Origin: Arthrobacter sp. CAU 1506
Lineage (GTDB): Bacteria; Actinomycetota; Actinomycetes; Actinomycetales; Micrococcaceae
Direction of reading: 5' to 3'
NCBI RefSeq assembly: GCF_005047635.1
Contig: NZ_SUKC01000009.1
Coordinates: forward strand, 1-64,000
DNA length: 64,000 nt
Shown: piece after piece, positions 16,575-24,569 of the stretch
How the letters are laid out: every line of letters starts with the position of its first letter
How positions within the stretch are numbered: position 1 is the stretch's first letter
The notes under the pieces: generated by a model
Database searches by the model: none
What the model was told of the DNA's origin: nothing
Seen by the model: only the letters and a program-made list of their open reading frames with translations
Made by a program: the position numbers and the translations under genes

Positions 16575-18572
16575 ATGGCCTATGTACTGAGTGTCGATGT
16601 CGGCACAAGTTTTACGGCAGCAGCGACTGTCCATTACGGGGAAGGGGATCCTGACGCTCAGCAGCCGCAGCCTGTCGGCTTGGGCTCGCGTGCGGCGGCC
16701 GTGCCGTCGGTCATCTACCTAGGCGAGGACGGTACCGTCCTGGTCGGTGAGGCCGCCGAGAGACGGGGCACCAGTTCGCCTGAGCGGGTGGTTCGCGAAT
16801 TCAAGCGGCGGATCGGTGACGCTGTGCCGATCATGGTGGGGGACCTGTTCGTCACCCCGGAGAGCGTTTTTGCCACAGTCGTCGGGTGGGTCGTGGACCG
16901 GACTCAAGAGCGGGAAGGCCAGGCCCCGGAATGCGTAGTGGTGTCCCATCCTGCCAGCTGGGGCGACTACAAGATCGGACTGATCCGGGAGGCACTGGCC
17001 GCCGTCGGACTGGCCAACGTGACACTGCTGAGCGAGCCTGAAGCGGCCGCCTTGCATTACGGCTCGCAAACACGGGTGCCGGCCGGGAGCCTGATCGCGG
17101 TCTACGACTTCGGCGGCGGGACCTTTGATGCCGCCGTTCTGCGCAAGGACGACACCTCTTCGTTCACCCTGCTGGGCAGGCCCGAAGGGCTGGACCGCGT
17201 GGGCGGAGCGGATGTTGACGACCTCGTCTTCGACCACGTCGCGGCCAGCCTGGACGGCGGACTGAGCCGCGTAGACCTGAGTGCACCGCAGGCTCGGGTG
17301 GCGCTGGGCCGAATCAGGCGCGAATGCGTCGAAGCCAAGGAGGCTCTTTCGGCGGATTCCGAGGCGACCATCCCGGTCTTGCTGCCGGAAGTGCAGACTG
17401 GTATCCGGTTGGTGCGGACGGAGTTCGAAGGCCTGATAGAGCCCGTGGTGCGCGATACTGTCGGTTCCCTGAACCGGGCGCTGGAGGCAGCGAACGTTAC
17501 CGCCGACGACCTGACCGCGGTTTTGCTGACCGGCGGCTCGTCCCGGATTCCGTTGGTCGCCCAGATGCTGTCAGCCACGTTGGGACGGCCCATCGCGAAA
17601 GACACGGATCCTAAGGCTTCGATTAGCTTGGGTGCCGCCTACTTCGTGGCCCGGAACCAGCAGGCGCTGGCCAACGAGCAGGCTCTGGCCCTGGAGCAAG
17701 CGCTGGCCCACTCGCACAGTACCCAAACGCTGGCAACCAGCAAGGTGAGCGGACGGGAGCTCTCGCCCGAAGGTATTCCCGCCCCAGTCGGGCAGCCGAT
17801 CACCGGCGAGGAGACCACCCGTCGGCACGCCTTCTCCGTGCGCGCGGCCGCCGTGACGGTGGCTGTGGCAACCTTGACGGCGCTGACCGCCACGGCAGCC
17901 CAGAGTCCCCAAGATTTCGGTCTGTTCGGCTCATTGCCGGGTATCGCCCAAGGCAATGCCGCGGAACGGAACAGCTACATGCCCGGCGGTGCTGCCCAGC
18001 AAAGCGATGGCGCCGGGCCGGCCAACTCCGTCATGGCAGCAGAACCGGTCCAGCCCGGCATGAGTCCCGTTGTTTCCTGGGACACCCCGGACGCAAAGGC
18101 GGCCGACAAGGCAGGCCAGGGCGGCGCCGACGGCACACCCACGTCCGGCGCCCCGGGGAACGCCCCGCAGGATCAGACCGCGCGAACATCACCCACCACG
18201 CCGGACGGCACACCGTCGACCGGTGGCGGCGGCACGCCTACCGGTGCCCCCGGCACGCCGTCCGATCCCGGCGCCAACAGTGGCACCGGCACACCCGCTC
18301 CGGCAAATCCTGGAACCCCGGCACCGACCCAACCAGCACAACCGAGTCCGGCGCCCGCACCGTCCACCCCCGTGCCGGAGCCTGTAGTTACCCCGGAACC
18401 GACAACCGAGCCCGAACCCCAGCCGGCGGAGACACCTCCTGCCGCCGAACCGACGCCGTCCGAATCGGCCGTCGAGGCCCCGCCAGCCGACGCCCCGACA
18501 TCTCCGGCTTCGACCGGCCCGGAGCAGCCAGTCATCCCGGCGCCCGAGCCCACTGCTTCGGTGCCGGCATGA
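16575..18572 (+). CDS. Membrane-anchored Hsp70-like ATPase with Pro/Thr-rich tail
   Basis: About 665 residues. Residues 1-360 form an actin-like ATPase domain: VLSVDVGTSFTAAA (phosphate 1), YDFGGGTFDAAVL (phosphate 2) and LLTGGSSRIPLVAQML (adenosine motif). The peptide-binding domain of DnaK is absent. An Ala/Gln/Leu-rich linker leads to one hydrophobic segment (about 421-440), then a long Pro/Thr/Gly/Glu-rich tail likely outside the cell. The start is ATG 16575 after GGGGG; the longer frame from 16314 lacks family sequence. Its stop overlaps the LuxR gene (ATGA), so the two are made together. A sensing role for the regulator is inference. Confidence 0.85.
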   Translation: MAYVLSVDVGTSFTAAATVHYGEGDPDAQQPQPVGLGSRAAAVPSVIYLGEDGTVLVGEAAERRGTSSPERVVREFKRRIGDAVPIMVGDLFVTPESVFATVVGWVVDRTQEREGQAPECVVVSHPASWGDYKIGLIREALAAVGLANVTLLSEPEAAALHYGSQTRVPAGSLIAVYDFGGGTFDAAVLRKDDTSSFTLLGRPEGLDRVGGADVDDLVFDHVAASLDGGLSRVDLSAPQARVALGRIRRECVEAKEALSADSEATIPVLLPEVQTGIRLVRTEFEGLIEPVVRDTVGSLNRALEAANVTADDLTAVLLTGGSSRIPLVAQMLSATLGRPIAKDTDPKASISLGAAYFVARNQQALANEQALALEQALAHSHSTQTLATSKVSGRELSPEGIPAPVGQPITGEETTRRHAFSVRAAAVTVAVATLTALTATAAQSPQDFGLFGSLPGIAQGNAAERNSYMPGGAAQQSDGAGPANSVMAAEPVQPGMSPVVSWDTPDAKAADKAGQGGADGTPTSGAPGNAPQDQTARTSPTTPDGTPSTGGGGTPTGAPGTPSDPGANSGTGTPAPANPGTPAPTQPAQPSPAPAPSTPVPEPVVTPEPTTEPEPQPAETPPAAEPTPSESAVEAPPADAPTSPASTGPEQPVIPAPEPTASVPA

Positions 18573-21160
18573 CGGCTGCGAGACACAGCCACGTGGCCGC
18601 TGGGCGAGGGCTGGTGAACCGGAAAGCCGCACAATTGTTGGCTGAGGCCTCGACGGATCCCCGGTCACGGTTGCTGGCCAGCGTGTCCGGACCTGGCGGC
18701 TCAGGCAAGAGCACCCTGCTGGAGAACTTGGCGGTGGTCTACAGCGAGGCAGGAATCCCCGTGAGTTCGGGAAGAGACGTCCTGCAGCAAGGCGCGGTGG
18801 ACGAGGGAACCACCGTGCTGATCGACGACGCACACCAGTTGAATGACCCCGACTTGGAGCACATCCATCGGCTGGTCGAGCAGCAGAATGTCAATGTAGT
18901 CGTCGCCTACCGCATGTGGCCGCACTTGCCCGCTTTGAAGCGGCTAACGGCAACGCTTGAGGCACACCGCCGGCCGGTCCTGTTGGGGCCGTGGACCAAG
19001 GACGACGTCGCCGCCCACACCGCCGCCACCCACGGGGAGCCGCTCCCCGGTCCCGCCATTGACCAGATCTTCGACCTCACCGGCGGGATGCCGTGGCTGG
19101 TCCAGCACGTGTTGGAAGCCCTCGATGAGGGGGGCCACCCGCTGCCGAACGATCCGCTGGAGTTCGGTGGACTCGTCGACCAAATCGGCTATGAACTCGA
19201 CAGGTTGGAGCCCGGTCTTCGCGAGTTGTTGCTCGCGCTGGCTGTTGGCTTCGACCCGGCAGGGCCGCTGCCGGCCGAAGTGGAGGACGCGCCGGGCGGA
19301 ATCGACCAGCTGATGTCGCAGGCGGCCGCAGCGGGCCTGATTCTGCCGGAAGGCACCCTTCCCGCGCTGATGCGCAGCGTCCTGCTCCAGACCACCCCGC
19401 TACACCAGGTGCGGACGGTCCAACACGCCCTGGCCGACCTCATCTCCACCGGCATGACCCCGGACCCTACTGACGTGGCCCGTGGTCTGGCCCGAAGCGG
19501 ACTCCAGGATCCTCGGGTGGCCAGCACACTCCAATCGGCCGGCGACAGCGCCCTGGCAACCGAGCCGCAACTGGCGGCAACGCTCTACGAGGAAGCAAGC
19601 GCTGCCGGCGCGCCGGAAGTAACGACGGCGGCGCGGCGCGCCCAGGCAGCCTTGGCCACCGGCGACCTTGATGTCGCCGGCCGGTTGGTGGACCCGGTCT
19701 TGACGCAGCCTGAAGCACCTGACAAGGGCCGAGGCGCAGATGTGGCGGCGTCGTTGTGGGCGCAGCGGGGAATGCTGGCGAGGAGTGCCCAGGTCTACCG
19801 CTGGGTTGGCGCCCCTGCCGCAGAGGCGTCCAACGCCCTCGCCGCCGTCGTGATGATCGGCACCGGCGATCGCGGCACCGCCCGGAGCCTGCTCGCCGCG
19901 GACGGGCCGGAAGGATCACCAACGCTGACGAACGTCGCCGTCTCGCTCATGGGACAGGGCGTCGCGGAGTCCATTGGCGAACACACCGAACGCGCACTTC
20001 CAGCCCTGGTGCGGGCCTCCGACATGCTGACGGCCTCCGGTGCCGCAGTGCCGCTGCCGGACAGCCCGGCGGCGCTTGCCGCATTGGTGGCGCTGCACGC
20101 CGGGGAGCTTTCGGTGGCCGAATCGGTGCTCGATGATGCGCTGCGCGGAGGCCAGGGCGGACCGGCCGACAGGCTCCGGTTGTTGCTCCTGCGAGCGTGG
20201 GTCGCCATGTTGCAGGACCATCCGGACAACGCCGGAGCAGCGATAGCGGAGGCTACCGCCGTCGGGATCAGTCCTACTCCGCGCGACGAACTGTTGCTGG
20301 ACGCTTTGCACGTGGGTTTGGCGCGCCGAACCGATGACATGGCTGGTTTGGTGCGTGCGTGGGAGCGGGCGCGGGGACGGCTGCTGCACGTCGCCGTCGA
20401 CCTTTACAACCTGTTGCCGCTGGGCGAGCTGGCGGTGGCCGCCGCCCGCCTTCGAGATTCCGAACGGCTGCGGCCGCATATGGCTGACGCGTGGGCGCTG
20501 CTGGAGAGGCTGGGCGAGCCCGCGTTGTGGTCTACTCCACTGCACTGGTACGCGGTCCAGGCCGCCATCCTGGCGGAGAAGCCCAGCGAGCTGGCCCCGC
20601 ACGCTTCTGCGCTGGTGCGCGCGTCAGGGAAGTATCACTTGGCGGCCGTGCTGGCGGCGGCAGGCCGGTGCTGGGTCTCCGTCCTGGCGGGCAGAATCAA
20701 CCCGCGGGCAGTCGAAGAATCCGCCCGCGCGCTCGCGGTTGTCGGACTGACCTGGGACGGTGCCCGGTTGGCCGGGCACGCGGCAGCGCATGCGGAAGAG
20801 CGCAAGGACATGAGTCGGCTCTTGGCCTGCGCACGGGATCTGCACCCCGGGACGCGCGGCACAACCGAGGCTAACCATCCAGCCCCGACGGCCACTGAGG
20901 ACGAAACACCGAAGATCCCTGCCACCGGAAAACCACCTGCTCCGGAGGGTGCAGCCTTGAGCGAGCGGGAACGCGAAGTGGCCCGGCTGGTTTTGGAGGG
21001 CAAGACCTACCGGGAGATCGGTGCCGCGATTTTTATTTCGCCGCGCACCGCAGAGCACCACATCGCGCGGATCCGTCGGCGGTTAGGGGCTGCAAACCGC
21101 TCCGAGCTGCTGACCCAGCTACGTCTTGCACTGGGCGAAGACAGCTCCCAAGGGCCGTAG
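18569..21160 (+). CDS. Large ATPase LuxR-family regulator (IniR-like position)
   Basis: 863 residues. The N-terminal P-loop NTPase has Walker A GPGGSGKST (residues 41-49) and Walker B VLIDDAHQL (about 88-96). A long helical TPR-like middle follows, then a C-terminal LuxR/GerE helix-turn-helix over the last 65 residues (LSEREREVARLVLEGKTYREIG...SPRTAEHHIARIRRRLG). This is the LAL/MalT architecture of signal-responsive activators. It lies directly upstream of the IniB-IniA-IniC genes. In mycobacteria a LuxR-like ATPase regulator, IniR, activates iniBAC from the same side, so this protein probably activates the promoter before 21370. Confidence 0.88.
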   Translation: MTAARHSHVAAGRGLVNRKAAQLLAEASTDPRSRLLASVSGPGGSGKSTLLENLAVVYSEAGIPVSSGRDVLQQGAVDEGTTVLIDDAHQLNDPDLEHIHRLVEQQNVNVVVAYRMWPHLPALKRLTATLEAHRRPVLLGPWTKDDVAAHTAATHGEPLPGPAIDQIFDLTGGMPWLVQHVLEALDEGGHPLPNDPLEFGGLVDQIGYELDRLEPGLRELLLALAVGFDPAGPLPAEVEDAPGGIDQLMSQAAAAGLILPEGTLPALMRSVLLQTTPLHQVRTVQHALADLISTGMTPDPTDVARGLARSGLQDPRVASTLQSAGDSALATEPQLAATLYEEASAAGAPEVTTAARRAQAALATGDLDVAGRLVDPVLTQPEAPDKGRGADVAASLWAQRGMLARSAQVYRWVGAPAAEASNALAAVVMIGTGDRGTARSLLAADGPEGSPTLTNVAVSLMGQGVAESIGEHTERALPALVRASDMLTASGAAVPLPDSPAALAALVALHAGELSVAESVLDDALRGGQGGPADRLRLLLLRAWVAMLQDHPDNAGAAIAEATAVGISPTPRDELLLDALHVGLARRTDDMAGLVRAWERARGRLLHVAVDLYNLLPLGELAVAAARLRDSERLRPHMADAWALLERLGEPALWSTPLHWYAVQAAILAEKPSELAPHASALVRASGKYHLAAVLAAAGRCWVSVLAGRINPRAVEESARALAVVGLTWDGARLAGHAAAHAEERKDMSRLLACARDLHPGTRGTTEANHPAPTATEDETPKIPATGKPPAPEGAALSEREREVARLVLEGKTYREIGAAIFISPRTAEHHIARIRRRLGAANRSELLTQLRLALGEDSSQGP

Positions 21161-21172
21161 TTCCGCGTCATA

Positions 21173-21204
21173 CCGGGACTTCGACCCACCCTACCTAGTC
21201 CCGG
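21173..21204 (+). terminator. Hairpin after the LuxR gene
   Basis: CCGGGACT (21173-21180) pairs with AGTCCCGG (21197-21204) across a 16-nt loop, 13 bp after the regulator stop. There is no T run. It is a plausible weak terminator separating the Hsp70-LuxR unit from the iniB-type promoter in the remaining 165 bp. Confidence 0.45.
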
Positions 21205-21369
21205 GCAGCGGCAATCCCCCTCCGGGGAGCGGTCAGCGGGGGAGGAAGCCCCGATGTCGGCAGCAGCACCCCGACCGTAGCTTGGAAACAAGCCAGGCAA
21301 CATTGCTCGGCGGGCCACCATCCATAGTTTTGGCCACATCCTGTAGGACTAGATTGGGGAATCAACATA

Positions 21370-22620
21370 ATGCCTACGCTTGCTAGCTCTCTTCTCGAAT
21401 TCATCATGAACCTGCTCCGCGATCCGCGTGCTGCCGACGAGTTCAACGCAGACCCCGATGCGGCCTTGGCCAGCGCCGGCCTGTCCAACGTCTGCTCGGA
21501 TGACGTGGACGCGATCATGCCGGTCATTCTGGACTACGCACCGGTTGGATCAGGCTCATCCTTCGACCGCGAGTACAACACCGGTGGAAACCACGGTGGT
21601 AACTCCGGCGACTGGTCCAGCGACAACAGCGGCTGGGGCGACGGGCGCGGCCGGGACGACGATGACGATGATGATGACGACGACGACCATGGCCATGGAC
21701 GGGGCCGGGATGACGATGATGACGACCGCGGCCACGGGCGCGGCCGGGATGACGATGATGACGACCGCGGCCACGGGCGCGGCCGGGATGACGACGATGA
21801 TGACCGCGGGAACGACCACGACCACGCGGTGCAGCAGTTGACCCATATCGTCAACAACTACTCCTACACCTCGATTGTGGACGACCGGGACACCATCACC
21901 GATCAGTCCGTGAACCAGAACATCTGGGCCAACGGCGATGTCAGCCAGTGGTTCGACAATGACGCCGTGGTGGCCTCGGGCGACGATTCGACCGCGGCCG
22001 GCGGTGATGTGGACAATTCCACCGGCGACGAGAACAACCACTCGATCAACCTGACCACGGGCGACCTTGGCGGCGGCATCGCGATCGGCAATACGGACAA
22101 CTCCATCAACGACTCCTACAACGACGACCACTCCGTCGAGGACTCCTACAACACGGATCTTGACCTGGACGTCGACGTTGAGGATTCGTTCAACGACAAC
22201 TCCGACCATTCGACGGATAACTCGACCGATAACTCCACTGACGTAGAAATCGAGGACTCGTTCAACGGCAATACCACTGAGATCGAGGTCGAGGATTCGT
22301 TCAACGAGGACAACTCGACGAACACCGACATCAACGTGGAGGACTCCTTCAACAAGGAGGTCGAGATCGAGGACTCGTTCAACGAGGTCAACGTCCAGGA
22401 TTCGCTCAACGACAGCTCCACCAACACGGACGTGCAGGTGGACGCCGAGATCGAGGTCGAGGATTCGTTCAACGACAACTCCACCACCGTCGGCGACATT
22501 GATGCCGAATTCACCGGGATTGACGAGTCGGTCAACGATTCGGTCATCATCGCGGACAACGACAACAACGATCTGCTGACCGACAACGACGTAGTGGATG
22601 CGGATGTCACCGTCGACTAA
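21370..22620 (+). CDS. IniB N-terminal domain protein with Asp-rich and VEDSFN repeats
   Basis: 416 residues, very acidic. Residues 1-55 (SLLEFIMNLLRDPRAADEFNADPDAALASAGLSNV) match the IniB N-terminal helical domain. Residues 92-148 are four units of GRGRDDDDDDRGH type. The rest is Asn/Asp/Ser/Thr-rich with about eight copies of (V/I)EDS(F/Y)N between residues 255 and 385, suggesting a beta-solenoid. There is no signal peptide or membrane helix, and there is a single cysteine. It heads the dynamin operon, as iniB does in mycobacteria, where the rest of IniB is Gly/Ala-rich. The biochemical role is unknown. Confidence 0.85.
   Translation: MPTLASSLLEFIMNLLRDPRAADEFNADPDAALASAGLSNVCSDDVDAIMPVILDYAPVGSGSSFDREYNTGGNHGGNSGDWSSDNSGWGDGRGRDDDDDDDDDDDHGHGRGRDDDDDDRGHGRGRDDDDDDRGHGRGRDDDDDDRGNDHDHAVQQLTHIVNNYSYTSIVDDRDTITDQSVNQNIWANGDVSQWFDNDAVVASGDDSTAAGGDVDNSTGDENNHSINLTTGDLGGGIAIGNTDNSINDSYNDDHSVEDSYNTDLDLDVDVEDSFNDNSDHSTDNSTDNSTDVEIEDSFNGNTTEIEVEDSFNEDNSTNTDINVEDSFNKEVEIEDSFNEVNVQDSLNDSSTNTDVQVDAEIEVEDSFNDNSTTVGDIDAEFTGIDESVNDSVIIADNDNNDLLTDNDVVDADVTVD
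21643..21813 (+). repeat. 39-bp in-frame tandem repeats in the iniB-like gene
   Basis: Three 39-bp units (21697-21735, 21736-21774 and 21775-21813) each encode a 13-residue GRGRDDDDDDRGH-like unit. A degenerate 54-bp unit with a longer Asp run precedes them at 21643-21696. The units differ by only a few bases, so recent slippage is likely and copy number should vary between strains. Confidence 0.9.
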
Positions 22621-22650
22621 ACGACCTGACAACTGAATCACGACAGATCA

Positions 22651-22692
22651 GCTGTCCAGCAGGGGGCCGGGGGGGACCTCCTGCTGGACAGC
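22651..22692 (+). promoter_or_regulatory. Intercistronic hairpin between iniB-like and iniA-like genes
   Basis: A 13-bp stem GCTGTCCAGCAGG (22651-22663) pairs with 22680-22692 around a G-rich loop. It begins 30 bp after the iniB-type stop and ends 47 bp before the next start. No T run follows. It could be a partial terminator or a processing/stability element that makes the IniB-like protein more abundant than the two GTPases. Confidence 0.6.
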
Positions 22693-22739
22693 GTCACAGC
22701 GTTACGGTCCGGCTGCAGCCGGAAACAGGAGGGGATACG

Positions 22740-24569
22740 GTGGCCGAACTCGTCAAGCTGGTGGATCAGGGTCTGGAACTGGCCAGGAAGGGCGAACGCG
22801 CAGACTTGCAGCGCCGCCTGGAACAAACCCGCGAGCGGCTGAAAGACCCGACCACCAGGGTGATCGTCGTCGGTGAGTTCAAACAGGGCAAGAGCCAGTT
22901 GATCAACGCGCTGGTGCATGCGCCGGTTTGTCCCATCGACGACGACGTTGCCACCTCAGTGCCTACCGTTGTGAAGCACGGGGACCCGGCCTCGGCCGTC
23001 ATCCTGGTTCCCAAGGAAGGTACCGCATCCGCCGACGAGGAAGCGGAACTGGAACGTCGTCCGATCGCTCTCGAGGAGTTGGCCCACCACGTTTCGGAAC
23101 GGGGAAACCCGGGCAATGAGCGTCGGCTGGCAGCCGCGGAAGTCAAACTCCCGCGGAAGGTCCTCGACGGCGGGCTGGCCTTGGTCGACTCTCCCGGCGT
23201 CGGCGGGCTGGACTCGGCCCACTCCCTGACCACCCTGACCGCGCTGCCGACGGCGGATGCCATGCTGCTGGTCTCCGACGCATCGCAGGAGTTCACCGAA
23301 CCGGAACTCCGGTTCCTGCGGCAGGCCCAGCGGATCTGCCCGAATGTGGCCGGAGTCCTGTCCAAAACGGACCTGTATCCGCAGTGGCGGCGGGTGGCCG
23401 AACTGGACCGGGGCCATTTGCAGGGGATCGGGGCGGACATGCCGCTGATGCCGGTTTCCTCGGAACTAAGGCTCCAGGCCGCCGCACTGCGGGACAGTGA
23501 ATTGAATGCCGAATCAGGCTTTCCGGAGCTGGTGGCCTACCTGCGTAACAACATCTTGGCCCAAACCGAGCGGCTGCAGCGGCGCTCGGTGGCACAGGAC
23601 CTGATCTCCGCCACCGACCATTTGCGGCTGTCGCTGAAGTCCGAGCTGAGCGCGCTGGAAAATCCGGATGGCACGCCGGAAATGCTGGCCGAACTGGAAG
23701 CCGCCAAAGAACGCGCAGATGAGCTCCGCCGTCGTTCTTCCCGCTGGCAGGTCACGCTCAATGACGGGATGAGCGATCTCATCTCAGATATGGAGCATGA
23801 CCTGCGCGACCGACTGCGCAGTATTATGCGGGACGCCGAGCAGTCCATCGATGCCGGCGATCCTGGCCCGCAGTGGGACCAATTCGTGCACTGGCTGGAA
23901 CAGCGCGTGGCGTCGGCCGTCTCCGACACCTTCGTGTGGACCAACGAACGGTCGCTGTGGCTGGCGGAACGGGTCGCCGAACACTTCAACCAGGACGAAG
24001 TGACCCTGCCGCTGCTGCAGGTCGGCTCCACGGATAACGTGCTGGATCCGGTGGAGGGAATCCCCAACCTGGACCCCGGCAGGATGGGGCCGGTCCAGAA
24101 GATCCTGATCGGCATGCGCGGCTCGTACGGCGGCGTGCTGATGTTCGGCTTGCTGACAGGAATTATGGGGATGGCGCTGATCAACCCGATCTCGGTGGGC
24201 GCCGGCTTGCTGCTGGGCGGCAAGGCGTACCGGGAAGACAAGGAGGCCCGGCTGAAGCGCCGTCAGCAGGAAGCCAAGGCGCTGGTGCGGAAACAGGTTG
24301 ACGAGGTGGTGTTCCAGGTGGGCAAGCAGCTCAAGGACCGGCTGCGGATGGTCCAGCGGGCCACCCGGGACCATTTCACGGCCCTGGCCGAAGAGCACCA
24401 CCGCTCGCTGGCCGATTCGGTGATGGCAGCGCAAAAGGCGGCGAGCAGTTTCAACCAAGAGCGCGACCTGAGGATCCGGGAGATCAAAGCATCGCTCGCG
24501 CTGGTGGAATCGCTACGCAAACAAGCTTTGGCCCTTGACGTTGCGCCGCAGTTGGCGGCCCAGGCATGA
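22740..24569 (+). CDS. Dynamin-like GTPase, IniA-like
   Basis: 609 residues. The GTPase domain has G1 GEFKQGKS (residues 45-52), a candidate G2 threonine in TSVPTVV (about 72-78), G3 DSPGVGG (about 149-155) and G4 SKTD (about 205). Long helical bundles follow, with a hydrophobic hairpin near residues 460-490 (LMFGLLTGIMGMALINPISVGAGLLLGG) that should insert in or wrap the membrane. The start is GTG with AGGAGG upstream. The stop overlaps the next dynamin start. Mycobacterial IniA is a membrane-fissioning dynamin-like protein induced by cell-wall inhibitors; a similar membrane role is inferred here. Confidence 0.88.
   Translation: MAELVKLVDQGLELARKGERADLQRRLEQTRERLKDPTTRVIVVGEFKQGKSQLINALVHAPVCPIDDDVATSVPTVVKHGDPASAVILVPKEGTASADEEAELERRPIALEELAHHVSERGNPGNERRLAAAEVKLPRKVLDGGLALVDSPGVGGLDSAHSLTTLTALPTADAMLLVSDASQEFTEPELRFLRQAQRICPNVAGVLSKTDLYPQWRRVAELDRGHLQGIGADMPLMPVSSELRLQAAALRDSELNAESGFPELVAYLRNNILAQTERLQRRSVAQDLISATDHLRLSLKSELSALENPDGTPEMLAELEAAKERADELRRRSSRWQVTLNDGMSDLISDMEHDLRDRLRSIMRDAEQSIDAGDPGPQWDQFVHWLEQRVASAVSDTFVWTNERSLWLAERVAEHFNQDEVTLPLLQVGSTDNVLDPVEGIPNLDPGRMGPVQKILIGMRGSYGGVLMFGLLTGIMGMALINPISVGAGLLLGGKAYREDKEARLKRRQQEAKALVRKQVDEVVFQVGKQLKDRLRMVQRATRDHFTALAEEHHRSLADSVMAAQKAASSFNQERDLRIREIKASLALVESLRKQALALDVAPQLAAQA

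Noticed and set aside
18173-18634. Gly/Ser/Val-rich minus-strand frame opposite the Hsp70 tail
   Set aside because: The Pro/Thr/Gly codons of the tail read in reverse give this low-complexity frame; no ribosome site.
21556-22641. Minus-strand 361-codon frame opposite the iniB-like gene
   Set aside because: It mirrors the Asp/Asn repeat tract as Val/Ile runs; it has no start context and no domain, and is explained by the repeat DNA.
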